This document shows, piece after piece, positions 7,890 through 15,823 of a stretch of DNA of 64,000 bases (positions within the stretch are counted from its first letter, which is position 1; each line of letters opens with the position of its first letter). The position numbers and the translations under genes were made by a program. The DNA is from an uncultured Prevotellaceae bacterium (GTDB lineage: Bacteria; Bacteroidota; Bacteroidia; Bacteroidales; Bacteroidaceae). The notes under the pieces were generated by a model, which worked only from the letters and a program-made list of their open reading frames with translations, was not told where the DNA came from and did not search any database. The DNA lies in the NCBI GenBank assembly GCA_900316315.1, contig ONCK01000006.1, forward strand, positions 62,001 to 126,000. The letters run 5' to 3'.

Positions 7890-8408
7890 TTATTGGCCCG
7901 AGCTTTCAGTTTCAGACTGCTGGCTGTCCTTGTCGGGCTGCACGTAGCCGCGGTAGATGTGGCTCATGTCTATGTGGTGGTAGCTGAACTCGGGCAGCGG
8001 CTGATAGCGGGTAGCATCATTGCGGTCGATACGCTTCTTGATTTTTATGAAGCCCTTCTCTGCATCTTTGCGCTTAAGGGCGTAGAAGGTGGTACAGATG
8101 TATCCCTCTTTGCCTTTGGCGAGAAGGTAGTCGCGCAACTGGTCGCTATAGAGGTCGAGGCCGTTGAAAAAACCGCTGTGCTTGTCAAACTCAACTCCTT
8201 CCACGGGATAGATCTCCGTGAGATAGGTGATGCTGTCCGTGACATTTTGCGCAATGCCGTACATGTAGACATTGCGATATACGACGGGAGGTGCGGCAGG
8301 TGTTGAGCTTTCGTCACTGGTCGGGGCGGGCTGGTCTGTCTGTGCCTTGAGGGGAGCTACAGAGAGCAGCATGGCAATGGGTAAGACGATGAGAACGCGC
8401 ATAGACAT
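7890..8408 (-). CDS. secreted protein of unknown function, first gene of the kinase/peptidase/PqqD operon
   Basis: A 172-residue protein with a clear signal peptide (MRVLIVLPIAMLLSVAPLKA, cleavage before QTDQP). A Pro/Ser/Thr linker and a conserved-looking domain follow (MYGIAQNVTDSITYLTEIYPVEGVEF, then many basic residues). It ends in a polar tail. I do not recognise the family. It has no lipobox. It is the promoter-proximal gene, 19 bases before the HPr-kinase-like gene. Confidence 0.65.
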   Translation of the reverse strand: MSMRVLIVLPIAMLLSVAPLKAQTDQPAPTSDESSTPAAPPVVYRNVYMYGIAQNVTDSITYLTEIYPVEGVEFDKHSGFFNGLDLYSDQLRDYLLAKGKEGYICTTFYALKRKDAEKGFIKIKKRIDRNDATRYQPLPEFSYHHIDMSHIYRGYVQPDKDSQQSETESSGQ

Positions 8409-8433
8409 GATAGTTGACTTATCGATTAGACTG

Positions 8434-8441
8434 CAAACTTA
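8434..8441 (-). promoter_or_regulatory. -7 element of the six-gene minus-strand operon
   Basis: On the minus strand this reads TAAGTTTG (TAnnTTTG), 26 bases upstream of the ATG at 8408. It lies back to back with the purF promoter. No -33 TTTG is seen at the expected spacing. Confidence 0.55.
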
Positions 8442-8581
8442 CAAAAAAAACAATTCTTTTGCGGCCTTTGACTCCTATAATTCGTCTCCTGTCAGCCGGG
8501 GCACTCAGCATCGGGCAAAATATCCGTGTCAGCTTTTGGCTTTTTTGTACCTCTTAGGAGGCTAATGCGCGCGCTTTTTGC

Positions 8582-8589
8582 TACTTTTG
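8582..8589 (+). promoter_or_regulatory. -7 element of the purF promoter
   Basis: TACTTTTG fits TAnnTTTG and lies about 70 bases before the ATG at 8661. It falls inside the upstream extension of the open frame, which argues against a start at 8526. Confidence 0.55.
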
Positions 8590-8660
8590 CAGTGGCTAAG
8601 GACGCAGTGGCACCCAGATTAGCCTTATCGTCTGACAAATCAATACCAATATATCTCTAC

Positions 8661-10562
8661 ATGGAACCTCTTAAGCATGAATGCGGCGTTGCGATGGTAC
8701 GCCTCCTCAAGCCTCTCGACTACTATCAGAGGAAATACGGCACATGGACCATCGGCTACGATGAACTCTACCTGCTCATGGAGAAGCAGCACAACAGAGG
8801 ACAGGAAGGCGCGGGCGTGGCTTGTGTCAAGATGAATGCCCAGCCCGGAGAGGAGTACATGTTCAGAGAGAAGGCTCTTGGCTCCGGTGCTATACAGGAG
8901 ATCTTCAACACGATTCACGAGAGCGTCAAGGATATACCCGCTGATCAATTTGCCGATGCGGTCTATGCAGAGAAGCACATCCCCTTTGCCGGTCAAATCT
9001 ACATGGGACATCTGCGCTACAGTACTTCCGGCAAGCGCGGATTGGCTTTTGTACACCCCTTCCTGCGCCGCAACAACTGGAAGGCGCGCAATCTCTGCCT
9101 CTGCGGCAACTTCAATATGACCAATGTCGACGAAATCTTTAATGAGATTGTCTCCTCGGGGCAGCACCCGCGCATCTACAGCGATACCTATATTCTGCTC
9201 GAGCAAATCGGCCACAGACTGGACCGCGAGAGCGAGCGACTTTTTAATGAAGCTGTGGCAAAGGACTTGCACCATATGGATATCACGCACTATATCGAGG
9301 AACATATGGATATGGCGCGCGTGCTGCGTACGTCGAGCCCGATATGGGACGGCGGCTATGTGATTTGCGGTATGACGGGATCCGGCGAGATGTTTGCCAT
9401 GCGCGACCCGTGGGGTATACGTCCCGCCTTCTACTATAAGAATGACGAGCAGGTCGTCATCGCCTCGGAGCGCCCAGTCGTGCAGACGACCCTGTTTGTG
9501 GAGTCATCGGATGTACAGGAGCTCAAGCCCGGTGAAGCCATCATCGTCAACCGGGCCGGAGAGGTGAGACTCGAGCAGATCATAGAGCCGCGCCAGTACA
9601 AGGGAGACTCCTTTGAGCGCATATACTTCAGCCGTGGCAACGATGCCGATATCTATCGCGAGCGCAAGGCCCTTGGACGCCAACTTGTAAAGCCTGTGCT
9701 CGATGCTCTCGACGGCGATATTAAGCATGCCGTATTTTCCTTTATTCCCAATACGGCTGAGACGGCTTTTTACGGACTCATAGAGGGATTTAACCAATAT
9801 CTCAACCAGCAGAAGGAGGAGGCCATTCGCCGCCTGTCCCCTCAAGAACTTGCGGGCGGCAAACTGAAGGAGATCCTCTCACAGCGCATCCGCGCTGAAA
9901 AGGTGGCTTGGAAGGATATCAAGATGCGTACCTTCATCGCTGAGGGAAATTCACGCCGCGACCTGGCCTCCCATGTCTATGATGTCACTTACGACAGCCT
10001 GGTGCCTAATGTCGATAGCCTTGTGATCATCGATGACTCCATCGTACGCGGTACTACCCTGCGCGAGTCTATCCTGCGTATCTTGGATCGGCTTCATCCG
10101 CGGCGTATCGTCGTCGTCTCTTCATCGCCCCAGATACGCTATCCCGACTACTACGGCATTGACATGCCCAGCCTGCAGGAGTTTATCGCCTTCCAGACGA
10201 CTGTCGGACTGCTCCATGAGCGCCACATGACCTCTCTCATCGATGAGGTCTACGTTCACTGCTGCAAGGCACTGAAGGACTACCGTCCAGGACAGGCTGT
10301 GCCCAACTGTGTACAGGAACTCTACGCACCTTTTAGCGATGACGAGATTTCAGCGCATATGGCCAAATTGCTCCATGCTGGTGCTGTCTGCGCAGATATC
10401 CGTATCGTCTACCAGAGTATCGAGGGCCTCCATACGGCAATCCCCAATCATCCCGGAGACTGGTACTTCTCAGGTAACTATCCGACTCCGGGCGGCGCAC
10501 GCAGAGTCAATCAGGCTTTTGTCGACTATGTTGATGAGATGAGAGCCAAGGCTGACAAATAG
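8661..10562 (+). CDS. purF: amidophosphoribosyltransferase, long Bacteroidetes form
   Basis: A 633-residue enzyme that makes 5-phosphoribosylamine from PRPP and glutamine, the first committed step of purine synthesis. The class II glutaminase nucleophile is Cys8 in MEPLKHECGVAM, implying removal of a 7-residue propeptide. The PRPP loop is LVIIDDSIVRGTTLRES near residue 460, followed by SSPQIRYPDYYGIDM. It is longer than the ~500-residue E. coli enzyme, with insertions in both halves. The ATG at 8661 is chosen because the family begins there and a promoter element lies between it and the longer upstream start. It is transcribed alone. Confidence 0.88.
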   Translation: MEPLKHECGVAMVRLLKPLDYYQRKYGTWTIGYDELYLLMEKQHNRGQEGAGVACVKMNAQPGEEYMFREKALGSGAIQEIFNTIHESVKDIPADQFADAVYAEKHIPFAGQIYMGHLRYSTSGKRGLAFVHPFLRRNNWKARNLCLCGNFNMTNVDEIFNEIVSSGQHPRIYSDTYILLEQIGHRLDRESERLFNEAVAKDLHHMDITHYIEEHMDMARVLRTSSPIWDGGYVICGMTGSGEMFAMRDPWGIRPAFYYKNDEQVVIASERPVVQTTLFVESSDVQELKPGEAIIVNRAGEVRLEQIIEPRQYKGDSFERIYFSRGNDADIYRERKALGRQLVKPVLDALDGDIKHAVFSFIPNTAETAFYGLIEGFNQYLNQQKEEAIRRLSPQELAGGKLKEILSQRIRAEKVAWKDIKMRTFIAEGNSRRDLASHVYDVTYDSLVPNVDSLVIIDDSIVRGTTLRESILRILDRLHPRRIVVVSSSPQIRYPDYYGIDMPSLQEFIAFQTTVGLLHERHMTSLIDEVYVHCCKALKDYRPGQAVPNCVQELYAPFSDDEISAHMAKLLHAGAVCADIRIVYQSIEGLHTAIPNHPGDWYFSGNYPTPGGARRVNQAFVDYVDEMRAKADK

Positions 10563-10870
10563 TACCAGTTCGTACTTATTTCCGACAATACGGCGCTGGA
10601 AGACACAAATGGGTACAAAGACCGAGTCTCTGTCCAGATGGCTGATATCTGCCTTGTACGAGTCTAGTAGAAGGCTAGAAGTCTCGGGCTTGACGCTGAT
10701 ACTATTGGGCAACAAAACTTTATAACTTCCGTGGCTCCAATCGGACAAGTGTGGAAGCGTCTCTTCCTTGCTCGAGGAGGGGTTGCCATGGTATTTGAAG
10801 GGACCGTAATAATACAGACAAAGAAGAAAATATCATCGTCAGCCCCTTGGAGTGGGGTAGTTATGAAGTC
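10563..10870. other. gene-free stretch after purF
   Basis: No gene, RNA or strong terminator recognised. The small open frames here lack family resemblance and start signals. From about 10,870 onward, similarity to the repeat copies at 29 kb and 48 kb begins. Confidence 0.5.
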
Positions 10871-11063
10871 TGGTTCTTCCAGACCGGTCTCACTACACTG
10901 ACGTCCTATCCGGTCCTCGCCCGTCATGCACTCTCTTTGACGCCATTCCTTGAAAAAGTTCTGCGCAAGGAAGGGAACACTGGACGTATACGGTCTTTGT
11001 CTCCGGTGATCCCTCGAAGCGGACGGCAGCCCGTCAGTATTTCTATAGCTCATCTGTTTTATA

Positions 11064-11339
11064 TATAATAAATACGAGATAGCGCCTCAAATCAGTACCG
11101 GTGTAGTGATAATAAGTCGACTTGTAAGAACAACAAGGTCGGATGTAGTTTAAACAAGGTCGGATGTAGTTTAAACCGAAAGGCGAGTTGTTATCGCTTG
11201 ATAGCCAGCTAGTTATAAAATAGTCAAATATTAGCTGTAATTAATTGGATTTCAGTGAGCTACAGAGACGTCTTGGATAGATTTCTCCGTTTTTGAATTT
11301 GGGGACAAACGGGAATTCTCAGCTCATTTTTTATTAATA
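11064..11339 (+). repeat. dispersed intergenic repeat, copy A (about 276 bp)
   Basis: Bounded by TATAATAAAT on the left and a nearly inverted TTTTATTAATA on the right. Inside are two exact 21-bp tandem copies (11133-11153 and 11154-11174, each starting ACAAGGTCGGATG). The core at 11181-11208 (AGGCGAGTTGTTATC and on) is identical to copy B. A small hairpin (CTTGT / ACAAG) precedes the tandem repeats. Weaker similarity continues leftward to about 10,880. It lies between the convergent 3' ends of purF and the Crp/Fnr gene. No protein-coding capacity is evident. Confidence 0.8.
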
Positions 11340-11344
11340 AAAAT

Positions 11345-11753
11345 GAGTTGCCACTTTGTGCTCATGATTAGCCGGACATTTATACGGATAGGTCAAGCAC
11401 TCGCAGGGATACTTGCGGAGAAGAAGAACACGCTCCCGAAGAAAGAGAAATGACAAGAAGGGTAATCGATAAATCATCAGTATTGTACCATAAGATTGAC
11501 GGCTCAAGGCGCGTTTCTCACGAAGGTATGTTTACGGATTGGGGTTGGAGGCAATGGATGAACTATGGACTGACAATCTGCGGACGGCATGAATGTCTTG
11601 TCCTCTGCTGGTTTTCTTCTGAATTCTGATTTGGCTTAAAACGATATCAGATATTATCAAAGCTATATCTGATTTTGTTTAAAGGACATCCTGCTTGTAA
11701 TAGACATTTTCCAATCCGGATGAACGCAAACAGAGAGTGCTCGATAAATAGTC
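11345..11753. other. gene-free stretch between repeat copy A and the dyad
   Basis: Nothing recognised: no gene, tRNA or promoter with both boxes. Confidence 0.45.
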
Positions 11754-11775
11754 GTATCTTACTTTAGTAAGATAC
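11754..11775. other. 22-bp perfect dyad
   Basis: GTATCTTACT and AGTAAGATAC are exact inverted repeats separated by TT. It lies about 95 bases past the stop codon of the Crp/Fnr gene. It could be a hairpin ending that transcript (no T-run on the minus strand) or an operator. Confidence 0.5.
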
Positions 11776-11870
11776 TGTAAATATGTGATTTGCAATGTTT
11801 TGTATAATGACTACTTCTGACACTGTAACATTGGTCTTTGTTGTGTGTCAACTTGTAGCAGTCCGGAAAA

Positions 11871-12548
11871 TTATATTTCCTGTACGAGACGCTCAAAGGC
11901 AGGTATGATGATGCGCCCGCGGAGGGACTGGACGAGTCCGCGCTCCTCAAGTTGCTGGAGCAGGTGTGACACATTGCGCTTTGTGGTCAGCAGCGCTGCG
12001 GCGAGGTCAACCTCGCGTCCGCGTACGACTTTGTAGCCGCTGAGGGTACGGAAGTTGTGCCGCAGATACTGGACGAAACGCTGTGTGAGGTCTTCGGGCA
12101 GAACTTCCCATAGCATCAGGGAGCGACGCTGGGCGATGAGGCTGAGATAGTTGAGGAGATTGAGACGGAAGACCTCGTAGTGCAAAAGATGCTTGTTGAT
12201 GTCGTCTTTACCAATGGTGACATACTGTACGTCAGTAGCGGTGCGGAAGTTGTGGCTGAAGTAATGCGTGAGACCATAGAGGACTTCAGCCCCAATGATG
12301 GAGGGTGACTCAAGATTTTCCTCAAAGATGAGACCAAAACGGCCGTCAGGACGCGTGCATACGATCTGACCGCGCAGGAGGAAGAGAATCTGCTGATTGG
12401 TGTCATTGGCGGCATAGATAGTCTTGCCGGCGGAACGCTTCTGGAAGTCAAACTTGACGTATCCGACAATCTCCTCCATATCACGTTGGTTGATACCAAG
12501 AAAGAGCGGAAGCTGAAGCAGTGTGTCGTAGATTGAGGAGGTATTCAT
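11871..12548 (-). CDS. Crp/Fnr-family transcriptional regulator
   Basis: A cytosolic DNA-binding regulator of 225 residues. The N-terminal ~120 residues form the cyclic-nucleotide-type beta-roll (AGKTIYAANDTNQQILFLLRGQIVC). The C-terminus is a winged helix-turn-helix (GREVDLAAALLTTKRNVSHLLQQLEERGLV). There are no clustered cysteines, so an Fnr-type Fe-S sensor is unlikely. The frame is open to 12,581, but that start would lie inside apbE; ATG at 12,548 gives a 12-base spacing after the apbE stop. It is the last gene of a run with apbE and two DUF genes; its targets are unknown. Confidence 0.85.
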   Translation of the reverse strand: MNTSSIYDTLLQLPLFLGINQRDMEEIVGYVKFDFQKRSAGKTIYAANDTNQQILFLLRGQIVCTRPDGRFGLIFEENLESPSIIGAEVLYGLTHYFSHNFRTATDVQYVTIGKDDINKHLLHYEVFRLNLLNYLSLIAQRRSLMLWEVLPEDLTQRFVQYLRHNFRTLSGYKVVRGREVDLAAALLTTKRNVSHLLQQLEERGLVQSLRGRIIIPAFERLVQEI

Positions 12549-12559
12549 GGGTATCTGGC

Positions 12560-13573
12560 TTATGGAGTGATATTTTGCCACACACGGTCGTGTCCCAGGC
12601 TGTCTGTGTAGATGAGATAGGCGTGGAGGCGGGGAGTGTGTCGGACAATGGCTTGTGCACGCTGTACGCCCATGACCATGAAAGCGGTGGCGTAGGCATC
12701 GGCTTCGGCACAGGTCGGCGCGACAACGGTAGCGGAGAGGAGACTGTGCTGGACAGGACGCCCAGTGTGGGGGTCAATGGTATGGGCATACTTGCGGCCG
12801 TTCTTGATATAGAAGTTGCGATAGTTGCCGCTAGTTGCCATACTGGTGTTTGTCAGAGTAAGCATGGCAGCAATCTGGGAGGGATCGGGTTGGCTGCCGT
12901 CTGTTGGCTTGGAGATCCCGATGTGCCAAGGTTTGCCTTCGGAATTGACGCCGTGCATACGCACTTCGCCGCCTATCTCCACGAGGTAGTTGGTGACGCC
13001 CTGGCGTTGGAGCGTGTCGGCTACGAGATCGCAGGCGTAGCCTTTTGCAATGGCACTTAGGTCTATCTGAGTCTCGCGATGGATCTTCAGAAGTCGGTTA
13101 CCCCGGAGCAGTATCTGGCGGTATCCGACGAAGTGCATGAGGCTGTCGAGGGTGGACGGAGCAACATCACTTGTGTGGTCAAAGCCAAAGCCCCAGGCAT
13201 TGACCAGAGGTGCTACGGTGATGTCAAATGCGCCTTGGGTGGCTTGGGAAACTTGGAGAGCAAGCTGGATGACATGACGCAGCATGGGGTCGGTGTGGGT
13301 GGACTTGTTTTGATTGATGAGGGAGAGAGTGCTGTTGGGATTGAAAGCCGAGAGACTGCGGTCCACTTGGTGTAGTACGCTGTCAACAGATGGCTGAAGA
13401 TCTCCGGCGTGCTGGTAGGTGATATGGTAGTAGGTGCCGAATATCTGTCCCTCATCTTGTAGATAAGGCGCCTCATGCTGCTCACGCAGGATGAGCATGG
13501 TACCGACGATAAGCAGCAGGAGAAAGATAAGCTGCCCGATATGCTTCTTGAGAGGAGATATAGAGCTGAGCAT
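12560..13573 (-). CDS. apbE: FAD:protein FMN transferase (ApbE)
   Basis: A 337-residue enzyme with one N-terminal membrane anchor (LIFLLLLIVGTMLIL, about residues 15-30), otherwise periplasmic. It attaches FMN covalently to Thr/Ser of targets such as NqrB, NqrC and RnfG. Recognised by GTYYHITY, AFNPNSTLSLIN, GAFDITVAPLVNAWGFG, LVEIGGEVR and the C-terminal YAHTIDPHTGRPV metal/FAD motif. No nqr or rnf gene is in the window. It follows the DUF6048 gene by 13 bases and precedes the Crp/Fnr gene by 12. Confidence 0.92.
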   Translation of the reverse strand: MLSSISPLKKHIGQLIFLLLLIVGTMLILREQHEAPYLQDEGQIFGTYYHITYQHAGDLQPSVDSVLHQVDRSLSAFNPNSTLSLINQNKSTHTDPMLRHVIQLALQVSQATQGAFDITVAPLVNAWGFGFDHTSDVAPSTLDSLMHFVGYRQILLRGNRLLKIHRETQIDLSAIAKGYACDLVADTLQRQGVTNYLVEIGGEVRMHGVNSEGKPWHIGISKPTDGSQPDPSQIAAMLTLTNTSMATSGNYRNFYIKNGRKYAHTIDPHTGRPVQHSLLSATVVAPTCAEADAYATAFMVMGVQRAQAIVRHTPRLHAYLIYTDSLGHDRVWQNITP

Positions 13574-13586
13574 AAGCTACTTGTGA

Positions 13587-14336
13587 CTATATATCAAAGA
13601 TAATATTGAAAGTGGCTCCGAAGTTGTGAGAGTCATTCTTGCCGAAGCCTGGGATATACCAAGCTTGGCCGATATCATCCTTGGTCTGGCTGATACGACG
13701 CCTGTAGCGTGCAGTCCAGCCTATGTGGAGATCGCGCCAGATCTTGGCCTCAAGACCAAATACGAGTTCTATCCATGACGCTTTTCCTTTGAGGTGGGTG
13801 AAGTGGTAGGGCGCGACATCTCCCCATACGGGATCGGTCATGTCGGGGCCGTCGATGTCGTACTTGAAGTTGGTATAGCCGTAGCGCAGACCGCCAAAAA
13901 TACGATTGCGCGAGAGGATGTCTTTATTAAAATTGTAGTCGCAACCTATACGGACGTAGGGCGCATCGGTAGCGAAGTGGAGAGATGTGGCGTCGTCAGT
14001 ATGATTGCTATGACCGAGGCCGATTTCCAGAGTCGGAAAAATTTTTTCCTTCAGATTGAGCCGGGCCATTGCTTCTATCTGGCCATAATTGGCAACTCCA
14101 TACATGATGAGCCCGACACCATCGAATCCGACAGAAAAACCATGAATCAGGTGCAGTGAGTCCGGGGATGCCTCTTGCGTCTTGCCCTCAAACTGGATAC
14201 CGCGCTGCCGCTCCGCATCGGGCTGCGTGCCAGATGTTGATCCGTTGCTCTGACTCCAGACTTGACAAGGACAGAGCAATAGACTAATTAGTATGGAGAT
14301 AGAGACGAAGGTTTTCGGATAAATCATAGGTGACAT
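13587..14336 (-). CDS. DUF6048-like outer-membrane beta-barrel protein
   Basis: A 249-residue protein with a signal peptide (FVSISILISLLLCPCQVWSQ). After a polar linker come alternating beta strands typical of a small barrel (RIFGGLRYGYTNFKYD, IELVFGLEAKIW, LHIGWTARYRRRIS), ending NFGATFNIIFDI. It resembles the Bacteroidetes family DUF6048, which usually sits next to a DUF6452 lipoprotein, as here. Its start lies inside the upstream DUF6452 gene (overlap ~53 bases, or 44 from the second ATG). Function unknown. Confidence 0.7.
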   Translation of the reverse strand: MSPMIYPKTFVSISILISLLLCPCQVWSQSNGSTSGTQPDAERQRGIQFEGKTQEASPDSLHLIHGFSVGFDGVGLIMYGVANYGQIEAMARLNLKEKIFPTLEIGLGHSNHTDDATSLHFATDAPYVRIGCDYNFNKDILSRNRIFGGLRYGYTNFKYDIDGPDMTDPVWGDVAPYHFTHLKGKASWIELVFGLEAKIWRDLHIGWTARYRRRISQTKDDIGQAWYIPGFGKNDSHNFGATFNIIFDI

Positions 14337-14799
14337 CAGGATTGACGACGACTATGCTGTCGATGGTGCAGAGGGAGCCCGAGGTAGAAGCTGCCTTGAC
14401 GTTTGCGCCTGTAATCTTGTGGTAGTAGGAGGTGCCGCAGTCAAGCGATACAAAGTGTGCAGTGTTGGTATGGCTGATGACGACGGTGTCTGTGCGCGAG
14501 GCGGAAGCGTTGGCAAAGCGGAAATAGAGCGTATCTGCTGGACGCACATAGGACATTGGCAGTGAGAAGGTGCTGACACCGTGTATGCGGTTGAGAAGTG
14601 TGGTGTCAGCCGCACGGACAGTGAGAGAGTCCGGAAGCGAAAGTAGACTGCCTGTAGCGGAGGAGTAGATGGAATAGTGGCAACTCACTGTATTTTGCAG
14701 CGGACAGTCAGTACTGCTGCAACTGCCGAGGCCGAGTAGTGGCAGCAGTCCGACCAATAGGACCAGAGGGGCAAAATGACGAGAGGTGCTAAATTTCAT
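14284..14799 (-). CDS. DUF6452-like lipoprotein
   Basis: About 171 residues from the ATG at 14,799. The start is chosen because MKFSTSRHFAPLVLLVGLLPLLGLGSC is a complete lipoprotein signal with Cys in LGSCSS, whereas the 11 extra upstream codons lie inside the glycosyltransferase gene. The mature part is Ser/Thr-rich and beta-like (SLPMSYVRPADTLYFRFAN). The family is known only as a Bacteroidetes lipoprotein paired with DUF6048. Its 3' end overlaps the DUF6048 gene, implying coupled translation and perhaps an envelope complex. Confidence 0.7.
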   Translation of the reverse strand: MKFSTSRHFAPLVLLVGLLPLLGLGSCSSTDCPLQNTVSCHYSIYSSATGSLLSLPDSLTVRAADTTLLNRIHGVSTFSLPMSYVRPADTLYFRFANASASRTDTVVISHTNTAHFVSLDCGTSYYHKITGANVKAASTSGSLCTIDSIVVVNPDVTYDLSENLRLYLHTN

Positions 14800-15742
14800 T
14801 TTGTATCTGATAATTGTTACGCCCTGCGGCATTGCGGCTGACCAACTCGGCTACAAATCCGGCTAGGAAGAGCTGTGTACCCAGCAACATCATGGTCAGT
14901 GCGATGTAGAAGTAAGGAGAGTCGGTTACAAGACGGGCAGGTACGCCATGGGCAAGGGCATAGAGCTTGCCACCTCCGACAATAAGTATTGCAATGAATC
15001 CGATGAAAAACATCAGGGAGCCCAGAAAACCAAACACGTGCATGGGCTTGCGTCCGAAACTGCTGAGAAACCATAGACTGAGCAGATCCAGATAGCCGTT
15101 GAAGAAACGGTTGAGACCGCCAAACTTGGTGTGTCCGTATTTGCGAGCCTGATGGTGGACGACTTTCTCTCCGATCTTGTCAAAACCGGCATTTTTTGCC
15201 AGATAGGGGATATATCGGTGCATCTCGCCATAGACCTCTATGTTTTTGACCACATCTTGACGGTAGGCTTTGAGACCGCAGTTGAAGTCATGCAGATTGT
15301 GTATGCCGGAGACTCGGCGGGCGGTGGCATTGAAAAGCTTTGTGGGCAGTGTCTTGGAGAGGGGATCGTAGCGTTTCTTCTTGTAGCCTGACACCAGGTC
15401 GTAGCCGTGCTCTGTAATCATGCGGTAAAGTTCGGGTATCTCGTCGGGAGAGTCTTGTAGATCGGCGTCCATGGTGATGACGACATCGCCCTGGGCCTTC
15501 TTGAATCCGCAGTAGAGGGCTGCAGACTTGCCGTAGTTGCGGCGAAACTTGATGCCCCTGACTGCGGGGGAGGTGGCGGAGAGAGACTCTACAATTGACC
15601 ACGATTTGTCTGTGCTGCCGTCGTCTACAAAGATGATTTCATAACTGAAATGATGGGCTTCCATCACACGGTGTATCCAATCGTAAAGTTCCTTAAGGCT
15701 TTCGTCCTCATTATAAAGAGGTATGACTACGGATATATCCAT
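14789..15742 (-). CDS. family 2 glycosyltransferase, dolichyl/undecaprenyl-phosphate sugar transferase type
   Basis: A 317-residue membrane protein. The GT-A domain (residues 1-225) has VVIPLYNEDESL, FVDDGSTDKSW and the DxD-type TMDADLQDSPDE. Two C-terminal transmembrane helices (FGFLGSLMFFIGFIAILIV and YIALTMMLLGTQLFLAGFV) give the DPM1/GtrB/ArnC-like layout. Such enzymes load a sugar onto a polyprenyl phosphate for lipid A, O-antigen or protein glycosylation; the sugar cannot be read from sequence. It opens the GT2-DUF6452-DUF6048-apbE-crp run, with a promoter element 68 bases upstream. Confidence 0.88.
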   Translation of the reverse strand: MDISVVIPLYNEDESLKELYDWIHRVMEAHHFSYEIIFVDDGSTDKSWSIVESLSATSPAVRGIKFRRNYGKSAALYCGFKKAQGDVVITMDADLQDSPDEIPELYRMITEHGYDLVSGYKKKRYDPLSKTLPTKLFNATARRVSGIHNLHDFNCGLKAYRQDVVKNIEVYGEMHRYIPYLAKNAGFDKIGEKVVHHQARKYGHTKFGGLNRFFNGYLDLLSLWFLSSFGRKPMHVFGFLGSLMFFIGFIAILIVGGGKLYALAHGVPARLVTDSPYFYIALTMMLLGTQLFLAGFVAELVSRNAAGRNNYQIQNEI

Positions 15743-15809
15743 TTCGTTGGAGATTTAATAGAGTGTATATAAGTACGCAGTGCCGATGTTTTGTATCTTC
15801 CTGCTGATG

Positions 15810-15817
15810 CAAAGATA
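15810..15817 (-). promoter_or_regulatory. -7 element before the glycosyltransferase operon
   Basis: On the minus strand this reads TATCTTTG (TAnnTTTG), in the 81-base gap after the DUF4199 stop codon. It separates this operon from the ATP synthase run. Confidence 0.5.
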
Positions 15818-15823
15818 GTACTT

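Noticed and set aside
8526-8660. N-terminal extension of purF
   Set aside because: Contains a TAnnTTTG promoter element and no homology to the family; start moved to 8661.
8526-10562. purF as glucosamine-6-phosphate synthase or another Ntn amidotransferase
   Set aside because: The PRPP-binding loop IIDDSIVRGTT is present and SIS domains are absent.
10847-11068. 73-codon open frame left of repeat copy A as a gene
   Set aside because: Only its last ~38 codons align with copy B and C flanks, weakly; no promoter or RBS. Kept as part of the repeat finding instead.
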